Shown here: piece after piece, positions 1 through 6,676 of the stretch
How positions within the stretch are numbered: the first letter of the stretch is position 1
How the letters are laid out: every line of letters begins with the position of its first letter
NCBI GenBank assembly: GCA_002688185.1
Contig: NZCE01000011.1
Location: forward strand, 15,277 to 41,265
Length of the DNA stretch: 25,989 bases
Source: Spirochaetales bacterium
Lineage (GTDB): Bacteria > Spirochaetota > Spirochaetia > ARS1246
Direction of reading: 5' to 3'
Notes under the pieces: model-generated
Databases searched by the model: none
Told to the model about the DNA's origin: nothing
The model's input: the letters and a program-made list of their open reading frames with translations, nothing else
Made by a program: the position numbers and the translations under genes

Positions 1-220
1 CAGCCAACTTCCCGGTTTTGAAAAATGCCTAGTACCTACCATATTTCGAAGCTTCATTGAAAATGGTGCCGAGATAAAAATCAAAGATAGAAATATAGTC
101 GTTTTCCTAAAAAAGAAAACACATCTACCTATCCTATTTGAATTGCCATGGATGAAACAAAAAATTGAACTACCCTGGATGGGCGCGACAATTGAGTTTA
201 ATACTTCATCAGTTTCATAA
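1..220 (+). CDS. C-terminal fragment of an unidentified protein (runs off the left edge)
   Basis: A plus-strand frame is open from base 2 to a TAA at 218-220, giving the last 72 residues of a protein that starts outside the window. The segment has mixed hydrophobic and charged composition (for example FIENGAEIKIKDRNIVVFLKK) and reads like real coding sequence, with alternating beta-type stretches near its end. I recognise no family. Its tail overlaps the tail of the convergent minus-strand gene by 23 bases (198-220), a pattern repeated at the other convergent junctions here. It could be a chance open frame, but 72 codons without a stop right up to the neighbour's end, together with the composition, favour a gene. 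Confidence 0.5.
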   Translation, partial: SQLPGFEKCLVPTIFRSFIENGAEIKIKDRNIVVFLKKKTHLPILFELPWMKQKIELPWMGATIEFNTSSVS

Positions 221-800
221 AGCTGCAATTTGCCATGACGAGATTCCCGCAGTCCAGCGGAAAACGCAACGGCTGCTGCCGGAAGAAATTCTTGCTTACA
301 AATGCGTATGCGTCTAAAATGGTTACTCTAATTATCTCCATGAAAATCAGTGTTAATGGTTTACGTCCGAATGGATCGCCGTATAGATCCACATAATCCC
401 GGTGGGCCGCGTACGTGCTATACGCTGCCAATACGTTGCCGTAGAGGGTAACAACTGAGCCGCCGTACATCAGCACCTGGGACCATGGCCCTGGCTGCTC
501 ATTATACTTAAGCAGAACAGTATCGCCATCCTGCTGTTGAACATCAAATGAGATCCACCCGCCGCCCCATATCACGCCGGAAAGCGCCATGGCATTACCA
601 ACAACCATGAGCGGCAAGGACATGTAGTATCCCAGTGCCTGGTCGTTCTGCCCCAGCGCTTTTTGGGCCGATCCCGGTAGAAACGTGTTCCTCTGCATCA
701 TCATTCGATAGTTCGGCCGCAAATCCTCGGCATCGTTTCCCGTTGCTGAGAGGGCGGTGAACATCATCAGGCAGAATGTGATTTTTCTGTTTATTGGCAT
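198..800 (-). CDS. Hypothetical exported or membrane protein, 200 aa
   Basis: I do not recognise this protein. The N-terminus (MPINRKITFCLMMFTALSATG) looks like a signal peptide or signal anchor. Two or three further hydrophobic stretches follow: residues about 58-80 (YYMSLPLMVVGNAMALSGVIWGG), about 109-128 (VLMYGGSVVTLYGNVLAAYS) and about 147-165. A small multi-spanning or membrane-associated envelope protein is likely. It is the last gene of a three-gene minus-strand operon; its ATG overlaps the tsaC stop by 10 bases, implying translational coupling. Its 3' end overlaps the convergent partial gene by 23 bases. Function unknown. Confidence 0.7.
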   Translation of the reverse strand: MPINRKITFCLMMFTALSATGNDAEDLRPNYRMMMQRNTFLPGSAQKALGQNDQALGYYMSLPLMVVGNAMALSGVIWGGGWISFDVQQQDGDTVLLKYNEQPGPWSQVLMYGGSVVTLYGNVLAAYSTYAAHRDYVDLYGDPFGRKPLTLIFMEIIRVTILDAYAFVSKNFFRQQPLRFPLDCGNLVMANCSFMKLMKY

Positions 801-1363
801 TGAGAAATAATTTCCGGTGGCAAATGGCAGGCGCCTTCGCGCAAGATCCTAAACGGTTTTGCAGTCACGTCGAGGACGGTTGATGGCATCTTTCCAGGAA
901 GATCTCCGTCACTGACGATCAAATCCACTCTGGCATCAAATACATCCGTAATATCTTCTATCTTCCAAAGAGGGGCGCCTCCGGAAAAATTGACACTCGT
1001 AGAATAGAGCGGACCGGTTACAGCCATAATCGCCAATAAGAACTCATCGGCCGGTACGCGGAACGCCCCGGTCCCATCTCCTTCCGTGCGAATAATCAGA
1101 GTCAGTGCGCCGGGCCAAAGATCATATATATTCCGCGGTAATTCATCCACAGAATAATCGGCAGCCGCCTCCCGCGTCGGCAACAGAGTTATAAATGGCT
1201 TTTTTTCCCCCCTGCCTTTTGCCTTCCGAATCATATCTGCGGTCGAGGGAGCAAGACCCAAAACGCCGTAAATAGTATCACCCGGCGCAATAACGATTCC
1301 GCCCTTTTTTAGCGTACTAGTCGTCCTGTGAAGGGTGTCGGGTGAATCTTTTTCTACGACCAT
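791..1363 (-). CDS. tsaC: Threonylcarbamoyl-AMP synthase, TsaC/YrdC/Sua5 family
   Basis: This 190-aa protein is the size of single-domain TsaC (YrdC), which makes threonylcarbamoyl-AMP from threonine, bicarbonate and ATP in the first step of the tRNA t6A37 modification. Family signatures are GGIVIAPGDTIYGVLGLA (residues about 21-38), the substrate-binding KGRGEKKPF (about 49-57), WPGALTLI (about 83-90), FRVPAD, and STSVNFSGG, with the conserved Ser and Asn. The C-terminal Sua5 domain is absent. An AAGG Shine-Dalgarno six bases upstream supports the ATG at 1363 even though it lies 47 bases inside the ftsB-like gene. The downstream gene overlaps by 10 bases, so the three minus-strand genes should be co-transcribed. 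The partners TsaB, TsaD and TsaE are not in this window. Confidence 0.93.
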   Translation of the reverse strand: MVVEKDSPDTLHRTTSTLKKGGIVIAPGDTIYGVLGLAPSTADMIRKAKGRGEKKPFITLLPTREAAADYSVDELPRNIYDLWPGALTLIIRTEGDGTGAFRVPADEFLLAIMAVTGPLYSTSVNFSGGAPLWKIEDITDVFDARVDLIVSDGDLPGKMPSTVLDVTAKPFRILREGACHLPPEIISQCQ

Positions 1364-1787
1364 TCCTCGCCTTTGCTATGAGCGTCAAGACCCCATATAA
1401 CGAGCAAGCAGCACACATAGCTATCAGTCGAAATATATCATAATCTTCGCCGCCGGAGGCATCTCTGCGGATAAGTCCACCGAGTTTGCGGTAATAATCA
1501 TTTTTGGTGCTATGCGGTAGTTTAATTCTGATCTCGTTCCTTCGGCGATACCCGAGTGTTCGGGCACGGAGCTCAACTTCCGAGGAATCATGGAGCAGCG
1601 CATCCCGCTCAGCAAGCAAATCGGAATTAATCTCTTTTAGCTGCAAAAGATTGTCGCTAAGTCTCTCTCTATAGAGGCGCAACTCCTCAAGCCCAAAGAT
1701 CCCTGAGCTGCCAAGGACAAAAATCAACATTGTATGAAGAAAGAATCCTAAGTAGACAGCAAATGCTAGCCGCAGCCAGATCTTCAT
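1317..1787 (-). CDS. FtsB/DivIC-like septum formation initiator protein with an extra C-terminal membrane segment
   Basis: A 156-aa protein with FtsB/DivIC architecture: a short cytoplasmic start, a transmembrane helix (residues about 5-27), a coiled coil (about 33-66, EELRLYRERLSDNLLQLKEI) and the conserved post-coil segment with ARTLGYRRRNEIRI, which resembles the A-R-x-L-G-x-x-x-x-x-E motif of the family. FtsB-type proteins bridge the early and late divisome and act in the inner membrane. It is longer than the usual 90-110 aa and has a second hydrophobic helix at about 119-138 (IFRLIAMCAACSLYGVLTLI) followed by a basic tail, which would return the C-terminus to the cytoplasm. It is the first gene of a three-gene operon and overlaps tsaC by 47 bases. 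I see no Shine-Dalgarno before its ATG. Confidence 0.8.
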   Translation of the reverse strand: MKIWLRLAFAVYLGFFLHTMLIFVLGSSGIFGLEELRLYRERLSDNLLQLKEINSDLLAERDALLHDSSEVELRARTLGYRRRNEIRIKLPHSTKNDYYRKLGGLIRRDASGGEDYDIFRLIAMCAACSLYGVLTLIAKARNGRRKRFTRHPSQDD

Positions 1788-1927
1788 ACATACAATTACG
1801 GATAGATAGGGGTATATCTTGAGAACTTAGCATTGAGGCATCCCCTTAAGTAGAGACAAATTATTCAACACAGCATTGATTTTTACCGATAATTGCAGTA
1901 ATGTGAAATATATGTCAGGAGAGGCGA
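1788..1927. promoter_or_regulatory. Divergent intergenic region between the ftsB-like operon and the acidic-protein/Maf operon
   Basis: This 140-base A+T-rich stretch separates two diverging operons and must hold promoters for both. On the plus strand, TTGATT at 1876-1881 is followed 17 bases later by TAATGT at 1899-1904, a weak sigma-70-like pair. The same stretch holds ACCGATAA at 1885-1892, which resembles the -10 element of flagellar sigma-28 promoters (GCCGATAA), although the matching -35 is poor. A strong Shine-Dalgarno, AGGAGAGG, precedes the ATG at 1928. I see no convincing minus-strand promoter. Confidence 0.4.
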
Positions 1928-4099
1928 ATGGCCGCAGATATCGATAAGCAGCCTTTTAGTGATGAAGATGAAGGGGATCTGTCGGTAAATGCGGCAGATT
2001 CAGCTGAAACGGAAGAACTAGAGCAATATGGCGTATGGGTTAAAGTAGGGCCTCAGGAAGTAGGTGATGTGGGAGAAATTCCTTCAGGGACGATTGATGA
2101 CGAGTCTTTTTTGACCGAGGAAGAGGAGGAATTGCTCGGGGACCTGGAAGGAAGTATTCCTGAAGAGGACCCTTCGATTGACCTTGGCGATGAGCTTTCG
2201 GATTTTTCCGACGATGATTTTGCCGAATTAGGCTCGGAGTCTCTTGATGACGAGCTCGGTGATCTTGATCTAGGAATGGAAGAGCCGACCCAGGACATTG
2301 CTGAAGATCTTTCAGATATTAGTTTGGATTTGGATGATCTTGACGATCTTGACGATCTGTCTGACACAGATATATCTGACATTGGGCAAGAGGCTGCGGA
2401 ATTACCGGACTTAGAGCCCCCCTCCAATGTCCTTCCGGATGCGGACGACGAGCTCAACAATATCGATTTGGAAGAATTTGACCAAGACTTGGGAGATGAA
2501 GATCTCGCGGAGTTGGCCGTAGAAGATGAAATAGAGGCTTCGCCAAATGTCGAAATAGAGACCGAAGAGATCGAAGAAACCAAGGCTGATTTAATGAAAG
2601 GGCAGGCTATGACACCTGAATCCGGCGCACCGATTGATGATCTGGCTTCCTTGGAAATGGAACTGCAAGACAATGAAGTTGCTCTGGTAGATGACAAACC
2701 CGCGGACACCGACCAGAGCGTCATTTTAGCAAAAATTGAAGTGGAATTGCAGTCGATTAAAGCAGAGATCTCTTCCTTAAAACAAGAACTATCTTCCCTC
2801 AAAGCCACGGGTATTGCGCCTCAACCAGAACCAGTACAATCGGTGGAGGAAGAACCGCCGGGTTTCTTTGCAGAAGAAGAAGATGATGAAACAATAGCGT
2901 TAACCGGCGATGAGCTGGACAATATACTCAATACGGCTGATATCACGGAGGAAACCGAAGAGGAGAGCGAAATCCCTGACGATCAGGATATTCTGGCTGA
3001 CGGCGAGCCGCCGGCCTCAGGCGCCGAGGAAATTGTGGCTATGGATGAAGGCTTGGCCATCGCAGAAGAAACGACACTGGATTTTACCTCCGAGGAATCG
3101 CAGGGGGGCATTGAGGATCTTGATTTCGACCTTGAGTCGGAGAGTCTGGGGGCCGTATCCGGAGAATCCGTGGAGCCGGAGGAACCCGAGCTTATGTTGG
3201 AGGTTGGTGCTGGGGACGATTTTGATCTTGAAGACGATTTGACTGAAACGCTGTTGGACGAGCAGGCCGATGCTATTGTTGACGAACTTACCGATATACC
3301 GCTGGATGAGCCCACTGACGCCATTGTTGACGAACTTATCGATATACCGCTGGATGAGCCGGTTGATACCGGTGGGAATATCGAAGAGCCTTTGGTCGAT
3401 GCCGTCGATGCCGTCGATGCCGTCGATGCCACTGAAGACATCGGCGCGTTGATGGATCAGGAGGATCTTATACCCCTTGAAGAAGACGTTGCTACCATCG
3501 CGGACGTGGTTGAAGTTATGCCTGAATCCGATTTTTCCATAGAAGAAGAAATGGCATCCGCTGAAGAACCCGGATCTGAGCCCCTGTCGGACCTCGCAAC
3601 CCTTGATGAAATCATGGAAGAAGATTCGATTGAAATTCTAGACGTCGACGAAGATGATGATTCAGGTCTTGGTGTCGAGAGTTTTGAGGATCTGGAAATC
3701 GAAAGCTTGGATAGCGAGGAAATAGAGCTTGAGGAATTGTCTGAAGAGGCATCACCTGTCGAGGAAGATCTTGATGAGCTCGAGCTCAATTTGGATGCGG
3801 ATGTTGAACCTGTGATAGAAGCGGAAGTTGAAGAGCTTGCCATCGGGAATGTCGCTCCCGAAGATGAGATCACCGAGTCGCCGGAAGAATTGGACGTTTT
3901 GCCGGATTTGCAGGAAATGCCGGACGGCGGAGAAAGAGACGATATACCTGATGATGTGCGTAACGAGCTTAAATCGGTACTGGGGTATATGGATCACCTC
4001 TTGGAATCGCTTCCGGAAGATAAAATACAGGAATTTGCTCAGTCCGAACATTTTGAGGTGTACCGAAAATTATTTGAAGAGCTTGGTTTGGAATCGTAA
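1928..4099 (+). CDS. Very acidic repeat-containing protein, 723 aa, with a conserved-looking C-terminal helical module
   Basis: I cannot assign a family. Nearly the whole protein is built of Asp/Glu-rich, Leu/Ile-punctuated segments with no signal peptide or membrane helix, so it is probably cytoplasmic and largely disordered. Ordered parts are an N-terminal YGVWVKVGPQEV segment (residues about 34-45), a short coiled coil at about 265-295 (ILAKIEVELQSIKAEISSLK), and the last 50 residues (DVRNELKSVLGYMDHLLESL onward), which look like a helical interaction module. Internal repeats include LDDLDDLDDL (about 136-145), two 16-residue DAIVDELxDIPLDEPx units (448-479) and four VDA triplets (490-501). 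The AGGAGAGG site fixes the start. Its stop overlaps the next ATG (TAATG), and two Maf genes follow, so a motility or flagellin-modification role is possible but unproven. Confidence 0.85.
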   Translation: MAADIDKQPFSDEDEGDLSVNAADSAETEELEQYGVWVKVGPQEVGDVGEIPSGTIDDESFLTEEEEELLGDLEGSIPEEDPSIDLGDELSDFSDDDFAELGSESLDDELGDLDLGMEEPTQDIAEDLSDISLDLDDLDDLDDLSDTDISDIGQEAAELPDLEPPSNVLPDADDELNNIDLEEFDQDLGDEDLAELAVEDEIEASPNVEIETEEIEETKADLMKGQAMTPESGAPIDDLASLEMELQDNEVALVDDKPADTDQSVILAKIEVELQSIKAEISSLKQELSSLKATGIAPQPEPVQSVEEEPPGFFAEEEDDETIALTGDELDNILNTADITEETEEESEIPDDQDILADGEPPASGAEEIVAMDEGLAIAEETTLDFTSEESQGGIEDLDFDLESESLGAVSGESVEPEEPELMLEVGAGDDFDLEDDLTETLLDEQADAIVDELTDIPLDEPTDAIVDELIDIPLDEPVDTGGNIEEPLVDAVDAVDAVDATEDIGALMDQEDLIPLEEDVATIADVVEVMPESDFSIEEEMASAEEPGSEPLSDLATLDEIMEEDSIEILDVDEDDDSGLGVESFEDLEIESLDSEEIELEELSEEASPVEEDLDELELNLDADVEPVIEAEVEELAIGNVAPEDEITESPEELDVLPDLQEMPDGGERDDIPDDVRNELKSVLGYMDHLLESLPEDKIQEFAQSEHFEVYRKLFEELGLES
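3269..3364 (+). repeat. Two tandem 48-bp units encoding DAIVDELxDIPLDEPx
   Basis: Units at 3269-3316 and 3317-3364 are in frame within the acidic-protein gene and differ at only a few bases. Both encode the same 16-residue acidic module with T/I and T/V substitutions. The high DNA identity suggests a recent in-frame duplication. Confidence 0.85.
3395..3430 (+). repeat. Four perfect tandem copies of a 9-bp unit (GTCGATGCC) encoding Val-Asp-Ala
   Basis: The unit GTCGATGCC occurs four times without a mismatch at 3395-3403, 3404-3412, 3413-3421 and 3422-3430. Because it is a multiple of three, slippage would change protein length without breaking the frame. A similar imperfect 9-bp array (GAYGATCTK, encoding Asp-Asp-Leu) lies at 2333-2359. 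Confidence 0.95.
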
Positions 4100-5090
4100 T
4101 GGGATTGCTCAATAAAGTTGCACGGCCGTCTGAAAAAAAAAACCCGGTTTAAACCTTAATGCCGCTGATAAAACGCAAGACGAAAAAGATCAAGCGGCAA
4201 AATCCGCCAAGACAAATGAGGTCCAGGATCTAACTTTTCCAGTCCTAATCTTTGAACAATTTATTAAATCCTTCTCATTTACCCACGCGGCTCTGCTTGT
4301 GCTTGAAAGCAGCGGATCTTACTTTAGCCCTGTGGCTTCCGTCGGGCTTGATCAGACGACCACCCATCGTCTCCGGATACCCAGTGAAATACTTGCTCAG
4401 AACAGCGCCATAGCCGCCGGGTCATTGTCGATTTTTGAAAAAATAGAGCGTCAGTTCTTAGAGCCCTTCTTTTCGGTCCGAGAATATGGCTTATTCAGCA
4501 CACTAGTAATAGTCCCCCTACATGTTTCGTCTAAGCTTTTCGCATTCTTTTTGGTCGCGTATTCTAAAGAAGACGGTCCAATTGAAAATGAAGATGCTTT
4601 ATTTGAAAACGTCGCTCAGCTTGGAGCTGCGAATTTATACGGCAAATATTACGAATGGCTTTCAAAGTTGCCATCATATCCTGACGATGCCTTTTCCGTT
4701 GAGTATCTGGCAAAAATCGACTCGTTGATAGACCAATCAAGGCAAACAGGCAAACAACTTCTCATAGTTGAATTAAATATGGAAGTATTGCTCGAGTCCG
4801 TTTTGTCGACGCTGACCTATGCTGACAAAAAGAGGATTTTGGACGACATGGAAACCGTCCTTTTTTCGTTTTCCGCCGGGCTCGGTTTGTATTTTAGAAA
4901 AACCGACAGAAATGTTCTTCTTGGATTCCCGGTGAGGTCGGCCCAGGATCATTTTTTTCTCTCGGATCACATTGTGCGGGTGTTGAATAATCGCTATCCG
5001 AATTGCCGCATACCTTCCGGTGTGATTCTCTCCACAAAGACAATGGGGGAAATACATCTGAGCTCTCGCGACCTTCTGAATAGTTTATAG
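4099..5090 (+). CDS. GAF-like domain protein interrupted by a frameshift at an A10 tract
   Basis: An ATG at 4099 overlaps the upstream stop (TAATG) and opens MGLLNKVARPSEKK, but this frame ends at 4150-4152. The -1 frame is open from 4134, just inside the ten-A run at 4133-4142, to the TAG at 5088-5090. One extra A (or two fewer) would join them into a 330-aa protein. As written, the longest uninterrupted translation would use a GTG at 4299 (263 aa), but coding sequence clearly extends upstream of it (FPVLIFEQFIKSFSFTHAAL). The segment with FEQFIKSF, LLVLESSGSYFSPVASVGLD and later VPLHVSSKLFAFFLVAY resembles a GAF-like fold. No catalytic motif is recognisable. It lies between the acidic protein and the two Maf genes, with four bases to the first Maf. 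The shift may be phase variation, slippage decoding or a base-calling error. Confidence 0.65.
4133..4142 (+). repeat. Homopolymeric A10 tract near the 5' end of a gene (frameshift point)
   Basis: Ten consecutive A residues lie 34 bases after the ATG at 4099. The frame entering the tract stops eight bases after it ends, whereas the -1 frame continues for more than 300 codons. The position and length match a contingency-type homopolymer or a transcriptional/ribosomal slippage site. Confidence 0.9.
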
Positions 5091-5094
5091 CTCG

Positions 5095-6669
5095 ATGATA
5101 CGGATTAGCAAAGCGAAAAATAATGCTCCGACGGCATACCTGAACGGTCGGCCACTTCTGTCGCGTCACAATCCACAGGAGGAAGTGAGAAGGTACATTG
5201 ACAAAACTCTCAGCGAACCGTACCCACCGGCGGTCATTATTATTGGCGATATCCTGAATTATTTCGCCATAGAGATCAAGCGAAGATGCCCCACCGCAAT
5301 CGTTATATCACTCCATTTTGACAGACGGCTGATCGCCAAAACGCCTTTGAAGTCGGTGTCATCATATATCGTCGAACAGGGTGCTGAATTACATGGATGC
5401 TTGGCAGCGCACTTAACTGAGCTCGACGTTCATGGACTGCAGATCATTGAATGGATGCCATCCGTCCAGGCCTTTCCCAAACAAGCCACTGTAGCGCGTC
5501 AAGCAGCGGCGGATCTGTTAAATATGCAAAATGGGAATATATCAACCACGGCCTTTTTCGGGAGACGGTGGATCCGCAACGCTTTTAAGAATTTCTTGTC
5601 AATGGACGAGGTTGGCCGTCTCCCTCAGTCCGGGAAGCCAATCCTCATCGCTGCCTCGGGTCCGACGTTGGCCAAATCGATACCGTACTTGAAAGAACAT
5701 CGTAGCTCCGTGATGCTTTGGGCCCTGCCCTCTGCGGTAAGTGCGTTGCTCGACAGCTTGATCGAGCCGGACCTGGTGGTGCTTACCGACCCCGGCTATT
5801 ATTCACTCTTACATTTTTACCCGCTTGAAGGATTCCAGCGGGTACCCATTGCGATGCCGCTTACAGCCACCAAAAGCGTCCGTAGCTTTTCGTCGTTGAC
5901 CATCCCAATTAATCAAGGGTTTTTTTTCGAACATGATCTGTTAAGTCTCGCTCATATTGATGCGACTCAAGTGCCGCCAAACGGGTCGGTTGCCGGAACT
6001 GCCCTGGAGTTGACGGCTGGAAAGGGCCCTGCTACCGTTATTGCGGGTCTTGATTTCGCGGCTGATGACATTCATTCTCATGTGCGGCCTCATATGTTCG
6101 AGCCATTTTTGGCAAAGACGACCTCGCGGATAGATCCTCTCCTTACGCGAAAGTACGGAAGATCACGGACACATCAGGCGTCGCACGACACGCACGCCTT
6201 GAAAGGTCCTTTGAGAACGTACGCGGATTGGTTTTCGCGGTACCTGGCCCGTTCCGGGAGATGTGTCTACCGCCTGTTTCCAAGCGACGTCCGTATAGAA
6301 GGATTCGTTGAGATGGAAGGGGCGGACTTAGCCCGTCTTTGCCGAGGGCATAAAAACGAGGGACCGGTTTTGCTCGAATCAACTCATCTCTTGCCCCTCA
6401 AAAAGCGCAAGTCGCTCGCTTCGGTACTCTTAAGCCGGTGGATCGCAAGCATTTTGCAGATGCAATCCCGGAACTCGGATCTCCCCGTTTCTACAAGCTC
6501 TTTTTTCAATTCCAACGAGCTGCTTCTTGTGTATTTTGTCGATGCGAGAAATGTACTAAAGATATTCAGCGAAAAAAAACACATCTACAAGATCGGCGAT
6601 TTCGCCGGACCATTAGCAGCCACGGTATCGTTTTTGCATGAAATCGCATCGCAGATCAATATGAGATAA
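5095..6669 (+). CDS. Motility-associated Maf (DUF115) glycosyltransferase-like protein, 524 aa
   Basis: It belongs with the Maf/DUF115 family (6-hydroxymethylpterin pyrophosphokinase MptE-like fold), whose characterised bacterial members attach nonulosonic acids to flagellin. The core motif is PILIAASGPTLAKSIPYL (residues about 182-199), preceded by FFGRRWIRNAFKNF (about 155-168), a block shared almost exactly with the next gene. PDLVVLTDPGY and the later VIAGLDFA correspond to the strand-end Asp motifs of the domain. There is no signal peptide, so it should act in the cytoplasm. It starts four bases after the preceding stop, without an obvious Shine-Dalgarno, so translation is probably coupled. 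It is a paralogue of the downstream Maf, but its N-terminal part is more divergent. No flagellin or sugar-biosynthesis gene is in the window, so the substrate is unknown. Confidence 0.8.
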   Translation: MIRISKAKNNAPTAYLNGRPLLSRHNPQEEVRRYIDKTLSEPYPPAVIIIGDILNYFAIEIKRRCPTAIVISLHFDRRLIAKTPLKSVSSYIVEQGAELHGCLAAHLTELDVHGLQIIEWMPSVQAFPKQATVARQAAADLLNMQNGNISTTAFFGRRWIRNAFKNFLSMDEVGRLPQSGKPILIAASGPTLAKSIPYLKEHRSSVMLWALPSAVSALLDSLIEPDLVVLTDPGYYSLLHFYPLEGFQRVPIAMPLTATKSVRSFSSLTIPINQGFFFEHDLLSLAHIDATQVPPNGSVAGTALELTAGKGPATVIAGLDFAADDIHSHVRPHMFEPFLAKTTSRIDPLLTRKYGRSRTHQASHDTHALKGPLRTYADWFSRYLARSGRCVYRLFPSDVRIEGFVEMEGADLARLCRGHKNEGPVLLESTHLLPLKKRKSLASVLLSRWIASILQMQSRNSDLPVSTSSFFNSNELLLVYFVDARNVLKIFSEKKHIYKIGDFAGPLAATVSFLHEIASQINMR

Positions 6670-6676
6670 GCCGGAG

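Noticed and set aside
2053..3873. Long serine-rich minus-strand frames opposite the acidic protein gene (2053-2808, 2983-3441, 3457-3873)
   Set aside because: They are the antisense reading of GAY/GAR-rich codons, which gives Ser-rich chains. None has a ribosome site or a domain, and the plus-strand gene has a strong Shine-Dalgarno and continuous coding character.
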